Part shown: positions 26,325-35,063 of the stretch, in pieces
Layout: each line of letters starts with the position of its first letter
Position numbering within the stretch: the first letter of the stretch is position 1
NCBI GenBank assembly: GCA_910585545.1
Contig: CAJUFN010000013.1
Span: forward strand, 1-60,850
Direction of reading: 5' to 3'
Origin: an uncultured Lachnospiraceae bacterium
GTDB lineage: Bacteria; Bacillota; Clostridia; Lachnospirales; Lachnospiraceae
DNA: 60,850 nt
Notes under the pieces: generated by a model
Databases searched by the model: none
The model's input: only the letters and a program-made list of their open reading frames with translations
What the model was told of the DNA's origin: nothing
Made by a program: the position numbers and the translations under genes

Positions 26325-27173
26325 TTAGATCATTACATGAAAACTTATATATTTCTTTCCTTCTATTGTTTCCAAGCTTGCCGTGATCTCGCTTTTTGTT
26401 TTATCCGCAAGCTGTTTGGCACGGTATAATCCTAACCCCCTGCTTCCGTTTTTTTCTTTTGTCGACCAGCCTTTCACAAAAAACTTCTGGATATCACTCA
26501 TTTCCACATCAAACACTTCATTCTTTACTTCAAATACAATTCTGTCTTCTATGGAATCCAATGATATGATCACTTTCTGATTTTCTCCGGTACATGCCTC
26601 ATAGGCATTATCAATCAGAATCCCTATCATTTCAATAACATCATGCTCTGATACTTTTGATACAATCTCTGTCTGTCTGACATCCAAAATGGTACGGGCA
26701 TTTCCTTTTGCACTAATAATTTTACTGTACAGAAAGCCTGCAAGGATTTTATCACTGATCCGAAGCAATGACAAATACTCTTTCGCATCCGTATCAATTG
26801 CTTCTTTGATATATAATGACTGCCGCTCCACCAATTCTTTATAATTGTCCACCGTTAAATGCATGTTGAGTACTGCATTCATATGATTGTCAAATTCGTG
26901 CTGTCTCGCCCTGATCTCCTTTACCAGCTCTTCCAACGGCTGAATATAAAGCTGATACATTTTCAGTTCTTCTTCCTGCTTGCGAATCACATCATAATTC
27001 ATTTTCCAGTCAATGATTCCCCATACAACCATCACGAAAAGCAGCAGAAACAGCAATAAAATACGCGGATCTAAGGTTCGGGTTACTTTCAAGTCTACAA
27101 GAAGATAGATTGCGATCAAAAGCGCCAGTATGCAAAATATACGATAAAAGAACTTTTTCCCCTTGCTAATCAT
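26325..27173 (-). CDS. AgrC-like sensor histidine kinase (GHKL)
   Basis: A 282-residue kinase with two N-terminal membrane helices (about residues 9-28 and 37-55), a coiled segment, the dimerisation helix with the likely phospho-histidine in RARQHEFDNHMNAV, and a C-terminal GHKL ATPase with the N box DNAYEAC and GSRGLGLYRAK. This is the AgrC/ComD class, but the sensor part is much shorter than that of AgrC, so it may sense a membrane or intracellular cue. Its start overlaps the response regulator gene by 8 nt. No peptide-precursor gene is nearby. Confidence 0.9.
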   Translation of the reverse strand: MISKGKKFFYRIFCILALLIAIYLLVDLKVTRTLDPRILLLFLLLFVMVVWGIIDWKMNYDVIRKQEEELKMYQLYIQPLEELVKEIRARQHEFDNHMNAVLNMHLTVDNYKELVERQSLYIKEAIDTDAKEYLSLLRISDKILAGFLYSKIISAKGNARTILDVRQTEIVSKVSEHDVIEMIGILIDNAYEACTGENQKVIISLDSIEDRIVFEVKNEVFDVEMSDIQKFFVKGWSTKEKNGSRGLGLYRAKQLADKTKSEITASLETIEGKKYISFHVMI

Positions 27174-27885
27174 CCATTTGTCCTCTGATTTCCTCTTTAT
27201 AGGTCACCCCGATATCAATCATTTCACTGCAATACTTCATCTTAATAATGCGATTCACCAGATCATAATATTCGATATACGGTTTATGTACCACGAACAT
27301 TCTGTGGCACTGCAGAAACTCTTCCTTCGGAAGTTTTTCCAGGATCTGTTTGATGGACACATATTTTACTTCCATAGAATCTTTTTTCATATAAATACAG
27401 ATTCCCCGAGGTACTGCTCGGATATAAACAATTTCCCGGATTGGAACTTTATAATTAATACCATCTTTTTTAATGACAATATATTTTCCTTCTTCTGCCT
27501 TTGTATGCATCATTACTTTTTTTACAACCGCCTCCACTTCTCTGCGCTCAAACGGCTTCAAAATATATTGATAACAATGTATTTTCCGATATGCTTCCAT
27601 CTCCATACCTGGCACAGACGTGATCATCACAATTGGGGTAAATTCATATCTTATCTGTTCCCTTATCTCCATAGCAAAGGTAATCCCGGAAACATCCTCT
27701 TTGTCATGTTCAATCAAATTCACATCCAGCAAAAACAAATCTATTCTTTCTTTTCTTGCAAGATACTCTCTTGCTTTCTCAATACAAGATACACCTATAA
27801 CCTGAATACTGGGAGAAATCTCTCCCAGTATCCTCAGCAATGCGTCTTTACTTTCTTTTTGATCTTCTAAAACTAATATCCGCAC
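27166..27885 (-). CDS. LytTR-family response regulator (AgrA-like)
   Basis: A 239-residue regulator with an N-terminal receiver domain (phospho-Asp in LFLLDVNLIEHD, conserved Lys in YILKPFERRE) and a C-terminal LytTR DNA-binding domain (from about residue 135, EFLQCHRMFVVHKPYI). It pairs with the kinase encoded next. Target sites cannot be read from this window. Confidence 0.93.
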   Translation of the reverse strand: MRILVLEDQKESKDALLRILGEISPSIQVIGVSCIEKAREYLARKERIDLFLLDVNLIEHDKEDVSGITFAMEIREQIRYEFTPIVMITSVPGMEMEAYRKIHCYQYILKPFERREVEAVVKKVMMHTKAEEGKYIVIKKDGINYKVPIREIVYIRAVPRGICIYMKKDSMEVKYVSIKQILEKLPKEEFLQCHRMFVVHKPYIEYYDLVNRIIKMKYCSEMIDIGVTYKEEIRGQMDD

Positions 27886-27933
27886 TCGTACTCTCCTTTG
27901 GAACTAACGCCATTTTTTCTGTCGTTTTATATT

Positions 27934-28890
27934 TTATGTGTTTGGCTTTTGGTCCGCACTTTTCGCGATTTCAGCTACAGACTGTACCAGCCCTGCAACT
28001 TCCTGAATCTTAGATGGGATAATAATCTTTGTTGCCTTGCCATCCGCTGCCTTTTCAAATGCCTCTAAGCTCTTCATAGTAAGTACTGCCTGATCTGCTC
28101 CTGCATCTTTCAGGAAACGGATACCATCTGCATTTGCCTGCTGAACTTTCAGGATTGCTTCTGCCTCACCTTCTGCCTCGCGGATCATCTTTTCTTTCTG
28201 CGCCTCTGCCCGAAGAATTGCTGCCTGTTTCTCCGCTTCCGCTTCAAGAATAACGGACTGTTTGTTACCTTCTGCAACAAGCACGGTAGACTTCTTCTCA
28301 CCTTCTGCACGAAGGATTGCCTCACGTCTCTCACGCTCTGCCTTCATCTGTTTTTCCATCGCGTCACGAATCGCTGCCGGTGGAATAATATTCTTAAGCT
28401 CTACACGGTTTACTTTGATTCCCCAAGGGTCTGTCGCCACATCAAGTTCAGAACGCATTCTCGTATTGATAGTCTCTCTGGATGTAAGCGTCTGATCCAA
28501 TTCCATATCACCGATGATATTACGAAGTGTTGTTGCTGTTAAATTTTCAATCGCGATAATCGGATTTGCTACTCCATAACAGAATAACTTCGGATCCGTA
28601 ATCTGATAAAATACAACCGTGTCAATCTGCATTGTAACATTATCTTTTGTGATTACCGGCTGTGGTGCAAAATCCACTACCTGCTCTTTTAAATCAATCC
28701 TTCTTGCTACTCTTTCAATAATCGGAATCTTAAAGTGGATTCCCACACTCCAAGTTGCCTGATATGCACCAAGTCTTTCCACAACAAGCGCCTGTGCCTG
28801 ATGTACGATCTTGATACAAGAGATAACAATAATAATCGCAATTAATAAAAGTGTTCCGCCAACAAGCGCTCCTACATTAAACTTCATCAT
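27934..28890 (-). CDS. SPFH-domain slipin/stomatin-like membrane protein
   Basis: A 318-residue protein with one N-terminal membrane helix (residues about 8-28), an SPFH/PHB domain (IVHQAQALVVERLGAYQATW onward), and an Ala/Glu/Lys-rich coiled coil (about 195-265) that drives oligomerisation. Such proteins form membrane rafts or cages with NfeD partners, here the gene directly upstream with a 3-nt gap. GAGGAGGAA from the end of the NfeD gene is its ribosome site. Confidence 0.93.
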   Translation of the reverse strand: MMKFNVGALVGGTLLLIAIIIVISCIKIVHQAQALVVERLGAYQATWSVGIHFKIPIIERVARRIDLKEQVVDFAPQPVITKDNVTMQIDTVVFYQITDPKLFCYGVANPIIAIENLTATTLRNIIGDMELDQTLTSRETINTRMRSELDVATDPWGIKVNRVELKNIIPPAAIRDAMEKQMKAERERREAILRAEGEKKSTVLVAEGNKQSVILEAEAEKQAAILRAEAQKEKMIREAEGEAEAILKVQQANADGIRFLKDAGADQAVLTMKSLEAFEKAADGKATKIIIPSKIQEVAGLVQSVAEIAKSADQKPNT

Positions 28891-28893
28891 AAC

Positions 28894-29352
28894 TTATTCC
28901 TCCTCATATACTCTTACAATTAGTTTTACGCCTTCAATCTTGACTACTTTCGCCAAAGTTCCTTCTCCTAATATGACCTTATCTTGTTCTGAACGGACCG
29001 ACCATTCCTGACCATTTACAACTGCCTTTCCTGTCTGGTTCATATTATCTACGATTTCGGTAATTCTAATCACCTTACCGATCACACCTTCGTAATTCGT
29101 TTTCACACGATTCGAATTGATATACTTAAGTGCCCACGGTCTTGTAAAAAACAGCAGTACGCCGGATACAACTAAGAATGCAATAATCTGCCAAACCATT
29201 CCTAATCCTAGCAGATTGATCACAATCGCTGCCAGCGCTCCGCCTGCAAACCATATTGTAGTAAGTCCCACCGTAAATATTTCAATTACGATCAAAACAA
29301 TTACCAGTGCCAGCCAGATAAGCATCATCGTCGTTGCGTCTATCATTCCCAT
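28894..29352 (-). CDS. NfeD-like membrane protein
   Basis: A 152-residue protein with three to four membrane helices in the first 75 residues and a C-terminal OB-fold NfeD domain (GVIGKVIRITE through KVVKIEGVKLIVRV). NfeD proteins anchor or regulate SPFH assemblies. It is co-transcribed with the slipin gene. AAAGGAGGGACTGTA precedes the ATG. Confidence 0.9.
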   Translation of the reverse strand: MGMIDATTMMLIWLALVIVLIVIEIFTVGLTTIWFAGGALAAIVINLLGLGMVWQIIAFLVVSGVLLFFTRPWALKYINSNRVKTNYEGVIGKVIRITEIVDNMNQTGKAVVNGQEWSVRSEQDKVILGEGTLAKVVKIEGVKLIVRVYEEE

Positions 29353-29454
29353 TACAGTCCCTCCTTTCGTTTTCTTTTGCTTATCGTATGCCTTCTTTTG
29401 CTTTTATGCAACTATTTCTGCGCGAATATGATAAAATCCTGTCTAAATCGATAT

Positions 29455-30465
29455 TTAATATTCTTCATAATAACTATCTATATTTTCTTCATAATACCCT
29501 TCGCTTGGAATCAATGTAAATTTTGCCTCGTCTTCTACTATAAGTTCCATTCCTGCCGGCAGCACTACATTTTTATATACCGGATCTGGGTTCTGTTCTG
29601 CGGTTCCATCCCCATTATAATAGTAATTATTGAGAAAAATTGTCTGGCTGTAATCCCATTGTGGCATCATATATTCAATCCATCCGGAACCTTTTTCCCA
29701 TCTGATATCATAAATACCCGGAGCTGGTCCATCCATCCCTACCGTAACAGTATGATCCAATACATAATTGTCTTTCAGCGGATTCTCCAGACATTCCTGA
29801 ACAAGCGGCTGTGCATTCTCGGTCACAAACTGTATTATTGTGCCACTGTCTACTCTGACTTGTGCCCCATTATATAAACGGATATCTTCATATCCGGCTA
29901 CGTCTCCTTCGTCTCCCATGCTCCGATATATATAAATAGAATTTTCGTCATCTTTCACATCAATGCCGCCGATTCCTTTTAGAATTTGTATCTCATAAAT
30001 GCCTTCCGGTATATGTACACCTACCTTATAGACACCGCCTGCAAACGCACCTGCAAAGCCTTCTCCTTCTTGTGGTATCTCTCTTGTCACCCATTCGTAT
30101 TCATCATATTCATACTCCATAACTGCTTCCGGCGTCCCTGTTCCCATTGTCGAAAACAGTTTTACAATGTCTGGGACAAATGCGATCAGCAACGGGATAA
30201 CAGCACAAAGAATTGTGATAATCCTAGCCGCCTTGCCAGATTTTTTATTCTTTGCACCATGACTATTTTTGCTGTTATTCCTTTGAACAACATTCTTTCC
30301 TACATCAATTTCTTTTTTTTGTACAGAAACACGCTTCTCTGATACCGGGTGTTCCAAACGCACATTTCTCATACGGTTTCGGTCATTGATGGAGTTATCA
30401 AGCCCACACTCTGTACAACGCTTCCCAGACATTTTTCCGCCGCAAAGGCTACATCTTCTACCCAT
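29455..30465 (-). CDS. Zinc-ribbon membrane protein with repeated extracellular domain
   Basis: A 336-residue protein of unknown function. A zinc ribbon (CSLCGG and CTECGL) occupies residues 4-22, then a basic linker, one membrane helix (about 82-100), and an extracellular part with two related blocks containing GVHIPEGIYEI and GPAPGIYDI. The zinc ribbon is inside and the repeats outside if the helix spans once. The C-terminus is Tyr- and Glu-rich. It has no clear operon partner. Confidence 0.72.
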   Translation of the reverse strand: MGRRCSLCGGKMSGKRCTECGLDNSINDRNRMRNVRLEHPVSEKRVSVQKKEIDVGKNVVQRNNSKNSHGAKNKKSGKAARIITILCAVIPLLIAFVPDIVKLFSTMGTGTPEAVMEYEYDEYEWVTREIPQEGEGFAGAFAGGVYKVGVHIPEGIYEIQILKGIGGIDVKDDENSIYIYRSMGDEGDVAGYEDIRLYNGAQVRVDSGTIIQFVTENAQPLVQECLENPLKDNYVLDHTVTVGMDGPAPGIYDIRWEKGSGWIEYMMPQWDYSQTIFLNNYYYNGDGTAEQNPDPVYKNVVLPAGMELIVEDEAKFTLIPSEGYYEENIDSYYEEY

Positions 30466-30563
30466 ATGACTTCCCCCCCTCGTCTATAGATTTTCTTTCA
30501 TTTATTTTATGAGTTTTCTAATTTTTATTCAATCATTTCTGCGTGAATTGTAAAATTTTCTGT

Positions 30564-30592
30564 TTGTATTTTCTGATAATTTTCTCTATAAT
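30564..30592 (+). promoter_or_regulatory. bioY promoter
   Basis: TTGTAT (30564-30569), 17 bp, TATAAT (30587-30592). I saw no recognisable BirA-type operator or riboswitch in the leader of about 55 nt. Confidence 0.7.
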
Positions 30593-30652
30593 AGAAAAGT
30601 CAAAGTCGAAACTGAAACAACTGATATATTCGCAAAGAAAGGAATGCTTAAA

Positions 30653-31201
30653 ATGAAACCTCAATCCTCTGCAAAACCAATCCATACAATGGTATCCATT
30701 GCACTGATGACTGCACTCATGTGCATTTTCAGTCCCCTTGCCATACCGCTTCCGATAAGCCTGGTGCCGCTTTCCTTTGCCACATTAGTACTTTATATCA
30801 TGGCATATATTTTAACCCCCGTACATGGACTGATTAGCTGCCTTGTCTATCTTTTCCTTGGTTTTATCGGTCTTCCGGTCTTCTCTGGTTTTTCCGGGGG
30901 CTTTGGAAAGCTTGCAGGTCCAACCGGAGGATATTTAATTGGATATCTTTTCCTTATTGTTATAAGCAGCTGGTTTATCCATCATTTTCGTATGCATAAA
31001 CTCTGGTCCATCCTCGGCATGGTGATCGGAACGGCCATCCTGTATCTCTTTGGTACAATCTGGCTTGCAAAAATGGCAAATCTTTCCTTCTTTGCAGCAC
31101 TTGCTGCAGGCGTATTGCCATACCTTATCGGAGATGCCATAAAAATTATCACAGCCAGTATACTTGGTCCGATTTTAAAAAGAGCCATCCCGCAAAAATA
31201 A
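30653..31201 (+). CDS. bioY: BioY biotin transporter substrate-binding component
   Basis: A 182-residue protein of six membrane helices with the BioY patterns SLVPLSFATLVLYIMAYIL, FSGGFGKLAGPTGGYLIGYL and a C-terminal GVLPYLIGDAIKI. It is the biotin-binding S component of ECF transporters. No ECF ATPase or T component is next to it, so it probably uses a shared module. The start at 30653 is better spaced from AAAGGA than the ATG at 30644. Confidence 0.93.
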   Translation: MKPQSSAKPIHTMVSIALMTALMCIFSPLAIPLPISLVPLSFATLVLYIMAYILTPVHGLISCLVYLFLGFIGLPVFSGFSGGFGKLAGPTGGYLIGYLFLIVISSWFIHHFRMHKLWSILGMVIGTAILYLFGTIWLAKMANLSFFAALAAGVLPYLIGDAIKIITASILGPILKRAIPQK

Positions 31202-31209
31202 ATAGGTTT

Positions 31210-32403
31210 TCATTGCCAGATAGAACGACCAATCGTTCCTTCTGGCATTTTTATATCAAAATTATCGGCAATCGTTGCTCCAATCACTGCAAAAGTCTCC
31301 TGCTCTTCCATCTGTCCGCCTTTTTCCATTTCCTTTGAATATATAAGCAGCGGAACATCTTCTCTCGTGTGATCTGTTCCTTTGTATGTTGGATCGGTAC
31401 CATGATCTGCCGTAATCATAAGCAAATCCTCTTCTGTTAAAACCGTCAACAATTCTTCCAGTTTTCTGTCAAACTTCTCCAGCTCTTTTGCATATCCATA
31501 TACATCTCTTCTATGTCCCCATACGGCGTCGAAATCCACAAGATTCACGAAACAAAGTCCCGAAAATTTCTCTTTCGCAATCTCGATTGTCTGCTCCATC
31601 CCATGTACGGAGGACTGAGATTTATATGCTCTTGTAATCCCCTCTCCGGCAAAAATATCATTGATCTTCCCAACCGAAATCACATCATAACCTGCTTCTT
31701 CTAATGCATTTAACACTGTCTTCCCATAAGGTTTCAATGCATAATCGTGTCTGTTTGCCGTTCTTTTGAATTCTCCTTTTTTCATGCCTGTATATGGTCT
31801 TGCAATCACCCTGCCTACCTTCCATTCCGGTCTCATTGTCAATTCCCTTGCAATTTCGCAGCAGCGGTATAATTCTTCCAAACCAAATGTTTCTTCATTT
31901 CCGCAAATCTGCAATACAGAATCTGCAGAAGTATAGACGATCATATGACCTGTCGCAATCTCCTCTTCGGCAAGCTCCTCCAGAATTTCTGTTCCGCTGG
32001 CACTCTTATTTCCGATTATTTTTCTGCCGCATCTTTTTTCCAGTTCCTCTATCAATTCCTCCGGAAACCCATGTTCCGTAAATGTCAAAAAGGGGGCTGT
32101 GATATGCAGACCCATCATCTCCCAGTGCCCCGTCATCGTATCTTTTCCGCAGCTTTTCTCATGAAGCTTTGCATAACAAGCTATCGGCTCTTTCTCCTTT
32201 TCCAGGTATTGCGACGGATGCAGATTGGCAAGCCCCATTTTTCTTAAATTCGGTATCTGAATGTCCTTTACATGTTCTACGATATGGCCAAGCGTATCTG
32301 CTCCTGCATCTCCAAATTGCTCCGCGTCCTTTGCCGCACCAATGCCCAATGAATCTATTACGATCAAAAAAATTCTTTTGTAAGCTTTCCTTTTTACTGC
32401 CAT
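31210..32403 (-). CDS. deoB: Phosphopentomutase
   Basis: A 397-residue DeoB of the alkaline phosphatase superfamily. Metal-binding motifs: VIDSLGIGAAKDAEQFGDAGADTLGH at the N-terminus, GKDTMTGHWE with the phospho-threonine, and ITADHGTDPTYKGTDHTREDVP at the C-terminus. It interconverts (deoxy)ribose 1- and 5-phosphate in nucleoside salvage. The start at 32403 has GGGAGAG upstream. The bioY terminator hairpin is embedded in its last codons. Confidence 0.95.
   Translation of the reverse strand: MAVKRKAYKRIFLIVIDSLGIGAAKDAEQFGDAGADTLGHIVEHVKDIQIPNLRKMGLANLHPSQYLEKEKEPIACYAKLHEKSCGKDTMTGHWEMMGLHITAPFLTFTEHGFPEELIEELEKRCGRKIIGNKSASGTEILEELAEEEIATGHMIVYTSADSVLQICGNEETFGLEELYRCCEIARELTMRPEWKVGRVIARPYTGMKKGEFKRTANRHDYALKPYGKTVLNALEEAGYDVISVGKINDIFAGEGITRAYKSQSSVHGMEQTIEIAKEKFSGLCFVNLVDFDAVWGHRRDVYGYAKELEKFDRKLEELLTVLTEEDLLMITADHGTDPTYKGTDHTREDVPLLIYSKEMEKGGQMEEQETFAVIGATIADNFDIKMPEGTIGRSIWQ
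31214..31250 (+). terminator. bioY terminator inside the deoB 3' end
   Basis: Stem TGCCAGA (31214-31220) and TCTGGCA (31241-31247) with inner GAACGA (31223-31228) and TCGTTC (31233-31238), then TTTTTATA on the plus strand. It lies entirely within the last codons of the opposite-strand deoB. Confidence 0.75.
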
Positions 32404-32448
32404 CACTTTCTCTCCCACAATTTATTGATTCTCTTATAATACGGATAT

Positions 32449-32480
32449 AAAACGGATTAGGAAAGTCCCTAATCCGTTTT
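32449..32480 (-). terminator. Terminator overlapping the stop codon of the kinase-like gene
   Basis: A 13-bp stem AAAACGGATTAGG (32449-32461) and CCTAATCCGTTTT (32468-32480), loop AAAGTC. The coding stop TAG (32469-32471, minus) is part of the stem. Confidence 0.72.
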
Positions 32481-33110
32481 CTCTGCCATTTTCCTGCGAT
32501 ATATCGCTTCCAAAATATCGACCACGCCTTCTACCCCTAAAAGGCTGCTGTTAAGCAACATTTGATGTGCCTCTATGCTGCCCCATTTCCTGCCAGTATG
32601 TGCCTCATAATAAAGTTTTCGTTCTCTGTCTACTTTCCTTATCTTATCTTTTGCTTCCTTTTCAGTAAGTTCATAGATTCTCATGATTCTGCGGATTCTT
32701 TCCTCTTCATATGCATAAATAAATGTATTGAGACAATTGGAGTAATCCCCCAACACATAATCTGCACATCTTCCAACAATGACACAAGAACTTCTCTTCG
32801 CCAACTTTTTAATCAACTCTGTCTGGCTTGCATACATTCTGTCACTGATTGGTTCTGTTCCTTCTTTTCCGTCCATAAACATCGTATAGCTTCCGATTCC
32901 TACTACATATGCTGATAAAAATTTCCCAAGCATCGTCTCATCGGCCTCTTTCGCCATTCCCTCATCCAGATTCAGTTCCTTTGCTGCCATGCGCATCAGA
33001 TTGTGATCATACAATGGAATATCCAGCCTTTCTGCCAGTTTATTTCCAATCTCGTGTCCGCCGCTTCCAAACTGTCTTCCAATCGTGATAATAATATTAT
33101 CCGTCATCAT
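32469..33110 (-). CDS. Cytidylate kinase-like family protein
   Basis: A 213-residue P-loop protein of the cytidylate-kinase-like family. It opens with IIITIGRQFGSGGHEIGNKLAERL (modified Walker A) and has CVIVGRCADYVLGDY. Members occur widely in Clostridia next to transporters or regulators. The true substrate is unproven and it is not the main Cmk. I chose the ATG at 33110, 6 nt after AAGGAG; the next codon is also ATG. It precedes deoB on the same strand but a terminator separates them. Confidence 0.85.
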   Translation of the reverse strand: MMTDNIIITIGRQFGSGGHEIGNKLAERLDIPLYDHNLMRMAAKELNLDEGMAKEADETMLGKFLSAYVVGIGSYTMFMDGKEGTEPISDRMYASQTELIKKLAKRSSCVIVGRCADYVLGDYSNCLNTFIYAYEEERIRRIMRIYELTEKEAKDKIRKVDRERKLYYEAHTGRKWGSIEAHQMLLNSSLLGVEGVVDILEAIYRRKMAEKTD

Positions 33111-33299
33111 AATCATCTCCTTACTTTCAACTCTGCAAGTCATATAGTTTCGTTATATCCATTATAACTCTTTTCTGATAATTTGTAAGCTTTTTCTTTG
33201 AAAAACAGAAAATTTTCAGCAACCGTTCTTTGTATACTTTTCACAAAAGTTACGCACATATCACACCACATTTTAGTCATAAATTTTCCAAAAAGGGGC

Positions 33300-33327
33300 T
33301 TGATTTTTTTTTAGGATTTGATATAAT
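33300..33327 (+). promoter_or_regulatory. tRNA operon promoter
   Basis: TTGATT (33300-33305), 16 bp including a T-tract, TATAAT (33322-33327), 35 nt before the first tRNA. Confidence 0.72.
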
Positions 33328-33361
33328 AAGTTTGTTCGTTGCGAAAGCCGAACAGAGATGA

Positions 33362-33432
33362 TGCGGGTTGGTGTAATGGCAGCACAGCAGACTCTGACTC
33401 TGTTAGTAAAGGTTCGAGTCCTTTACCCGTAG
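33362..33432 (+). tRNA. tRNA-Gln (anticodon CTG)
   Basis: Cloverleaf: acceptor TGCGGGT/ACCCGTA, short D arm GTG/CAC, anticodon stem GCAGA/TCTGT with loop CTCTGAC (anticodon CTG), T arm AAAGG-TTCGAGT-CCTTT, discriminator G. The 3' CCA is not encoded. Confidence 0.92.
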
Positions 33433-33437
33433 CTCTT

Positions 33438-33511
<74 letters not shown>

Positions 33512-33531
33512 CTAGCGTCAAAGTACACACT

Positions 33532-33564
33532 AAAAGGATTGCAGATATTGCAATCCTTTTATTT
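33532..33564 (+). terminator. tRNA operon terminator
   Basis: Perfect stem AAAAGGATTGCA (33532-33543) and TGCAATCCTTTT (33549-33560), loop GATAT, followed by ATTTTG. Confidence 0.9.
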
Positions 33565-33570
33565 TGATAT

Positions 33571-33701
33571 AGGAAAGTTCGTACTTTCCTACATCATAAA
33601 CCCCTCCGGGAGGATACGCACTCGCGTGAGCGGAAGCAGTCAGCAAAAGCTGACCACGCTCGGCGCGCAAAGCGTGCAAGCCCCTCATGAGTGAGGGGCT
33701 T
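33571..33701. other. GC-rich string of short hairpins, possible structured RNA
   Basis: Five adjacent inverted repeats in 130 nt: AGGAAAGT/ACTTTCCT (33571-33590), CCTCC/GGAGG, GTCAGC-AAAA-GCTGAC (33639-33654), GCGCGC-AAA-GCGTGC (33663-33677) and AAGCCCCTCA/TGAGGGGCTT (33678-33701). The last contains the stop of the gene at 33685. The base composition is much richer in G+C than the surroundings, and no T-tract follows the hairpins. Confidence 0.45.
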
Positions 33702-34215
33702 GGGAGTTGAAATGGGCTTGCCTACTTTGTTCTATGATTTCCTGATTACTCATTTCAGATTCATACAACTGTATGATTCTCTTTACGCCTTTTGCCCTAA
33801 TTGTTTCAAACGATTTATGAGACAGCCCGCTTTCCCTTTCTACATCTTTATATGCACGCCCTTCTACATAGAGCTTCTGTAAAAATTCTTGTTCTTTCCC
33901 TTCTAATGTTCGAAAACACACCCAGATACGATTCATTCGTTCTTCTTCCTGCGTAAGATTCCAAAGTTCAACCTCGATTTCTCTGTTCTGATTTTTTATA
34001 AGTTGCTTATGCAAGAAAAGCCAGTCTCCCAAATCCTTTTTCACAGCGCCTTTTCTTCTTTCCCAATCATAGGATAGCTTTGAAGCAGTCATTGAGCGTA
34101 TCATATCATCGGAATCTTGCATTTCTCCATATAACTCCATGATTCTCTTATGTATTTCCATGCGTCTCTTGTTTCGTTCACACAGAACCTTCTTTACATA
34201 CATATCATCGATCAT
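33685..34215 (-). CDS. Sigma-70 region 4-like regulator, copy 1
   Basis: A 176-residue helical protein. The last third, TLEGKEQEFLQKLYVEGRAYKDVERESGLSHKSFETIRAKGVKRI, resembles a sigma-factor region 4 or phage-type transcription activator helix-turn-helix. The N-terminal two thirds are coiled and charged. The start at 34215 is an ATG near GGAGG and in line with the paralogue at 35064; a TTG 30 nt earlier lies before that site. No sigma region 2 is visible, so it is not a full sigma factor. Target unknown. Confidence 0.68.
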   Translation of the reverse strand: MIDDMYVKKVLCERNKRRMEIHKRIMELYGEMQDSDDMIRSMTASKLSYDWERRKGAVKKDLGDWLFLHKQLIKNQNREIEVELWNLTQEEERMNRIWVCFRTLEGKEQEFLQKLYVEGRAYKDVERESGLSHKSFETIRAKGVKRIIQLYESEMSNQEIIEQSRQAHFNSQAPHS

Positions 34216-34257
34216 AATCCTATATTTTCCTCCATTGTGCTTCAATCAAACACTCTT

Positions 34258-35013
34258 TTAATCTTTGATCTGTCTTCCGCTCACATCCATATGATAGCTG
34301 CCTTTGTAAATCAACTTCGATACCGGCACAATCTCGTATCCCTTTTCCTCAAGCCCTACGATTAACCTTTCCAGCGCATCTTTCGTATACTTCGCTCCAT
34401 TATGACAAAGTATGATAGCTCCATTTGTCAGGCTTTCATGGTTCAGCACCGTATTCACAATGCTGTCCGCACCATAATCTTTCCAGTCCAGGCTGTCTAC
34501 CGACCATTGGATTGGTTCGTATCCACATTCCCGTACGTTCAGAACCACTTCGTTATTGTAGTCACCATATGGCATCCGAAACAGATTCATCTCTATCCCT
34601 AGCTGCTCTTTTATTCTCTGATGCGGAATCATTATCTCTTCTTTTTGCTCTTTTACCGAAAGCTGACTCATATTCCTATGCGTCTCACTGTGATTTCCGA
34701 CATCATGCCCCGCTTCATAAATCTTCTTCACATCTTCCGGATACTTCTCCATCCATCCTCCGGTCATAAAAAATGTCACATGCAAATTATGTTTTTTCAA
34801 AATATCAAGTATAGTATCGGTATCTTCATTTCCCCAAGCCGCATCAAACGTAAGCGAAACCTGCTTTTTTTCCGTTTCCACGGAGTAGATCGGAAGCTCT
34901 TTTCCATTCACATTGTTGGTAACATGTATGATTCCCGTCATATATCTCCCGGCTGCCACAACCATTACTAACATAAGAAACATCATAAATCTGTATTTTT
35001 TCCAAAATTCCAT
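34258..35013 (-). CDS. Polysaccharide deacetylase (PdaB-like)
   Basis: A 251-residue membrane-anchored deacetylase with one N-terminal helix (about residues 9-26) and a NodB-type domain: VSLTFDAAWGNEDT (catalytic Asp motif), GNHSETHRNMS (zinc histidines), and FRMPYGDYN. The FDAAWG form is typical of PdaB sporulation deacetylases. It removes acetyl groups from peptidoglycan or another polysaccharide outside the membrane. GGAG lies 7 nt before the ATG. It is flanked by the two sigma-region-4-like genes. Confidence 0.9.
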   Translation of the reverse strand: MEFWKKYRFMMFLMLVMVVAAGRYMTGIIHVTNNVNGKELPIYSVETEKKQVSLTFDAAWGNEDTDTILDILKKHNLHVTFFMTGGWMEKYPEDVKKIYEAGHDVGNHSETHRNMSQLSVKEQKEEIMIPHQRIKEQLGIEMNLFRMPYGDYNNEVVLNVRECGYEPIQWSVDSLDWKDYGADSIVNTVLNHESLTNGAIILCHNGAKYTKDALERLIVGLEEKGYEIVPVSKLIYKGSYHMDVSGRQIKD

Positions 35014-35063
35014 CGAGAAACTCCAGACACATGTTTATATAATATATACATTCCAAGTTTGTC

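Noticed and set aside
30466..30652. BirA operator or riboswitch before bioY
   Set aside because: No palindrome or known aptamer pattern could be seen; only an ordinary promoter was supported.
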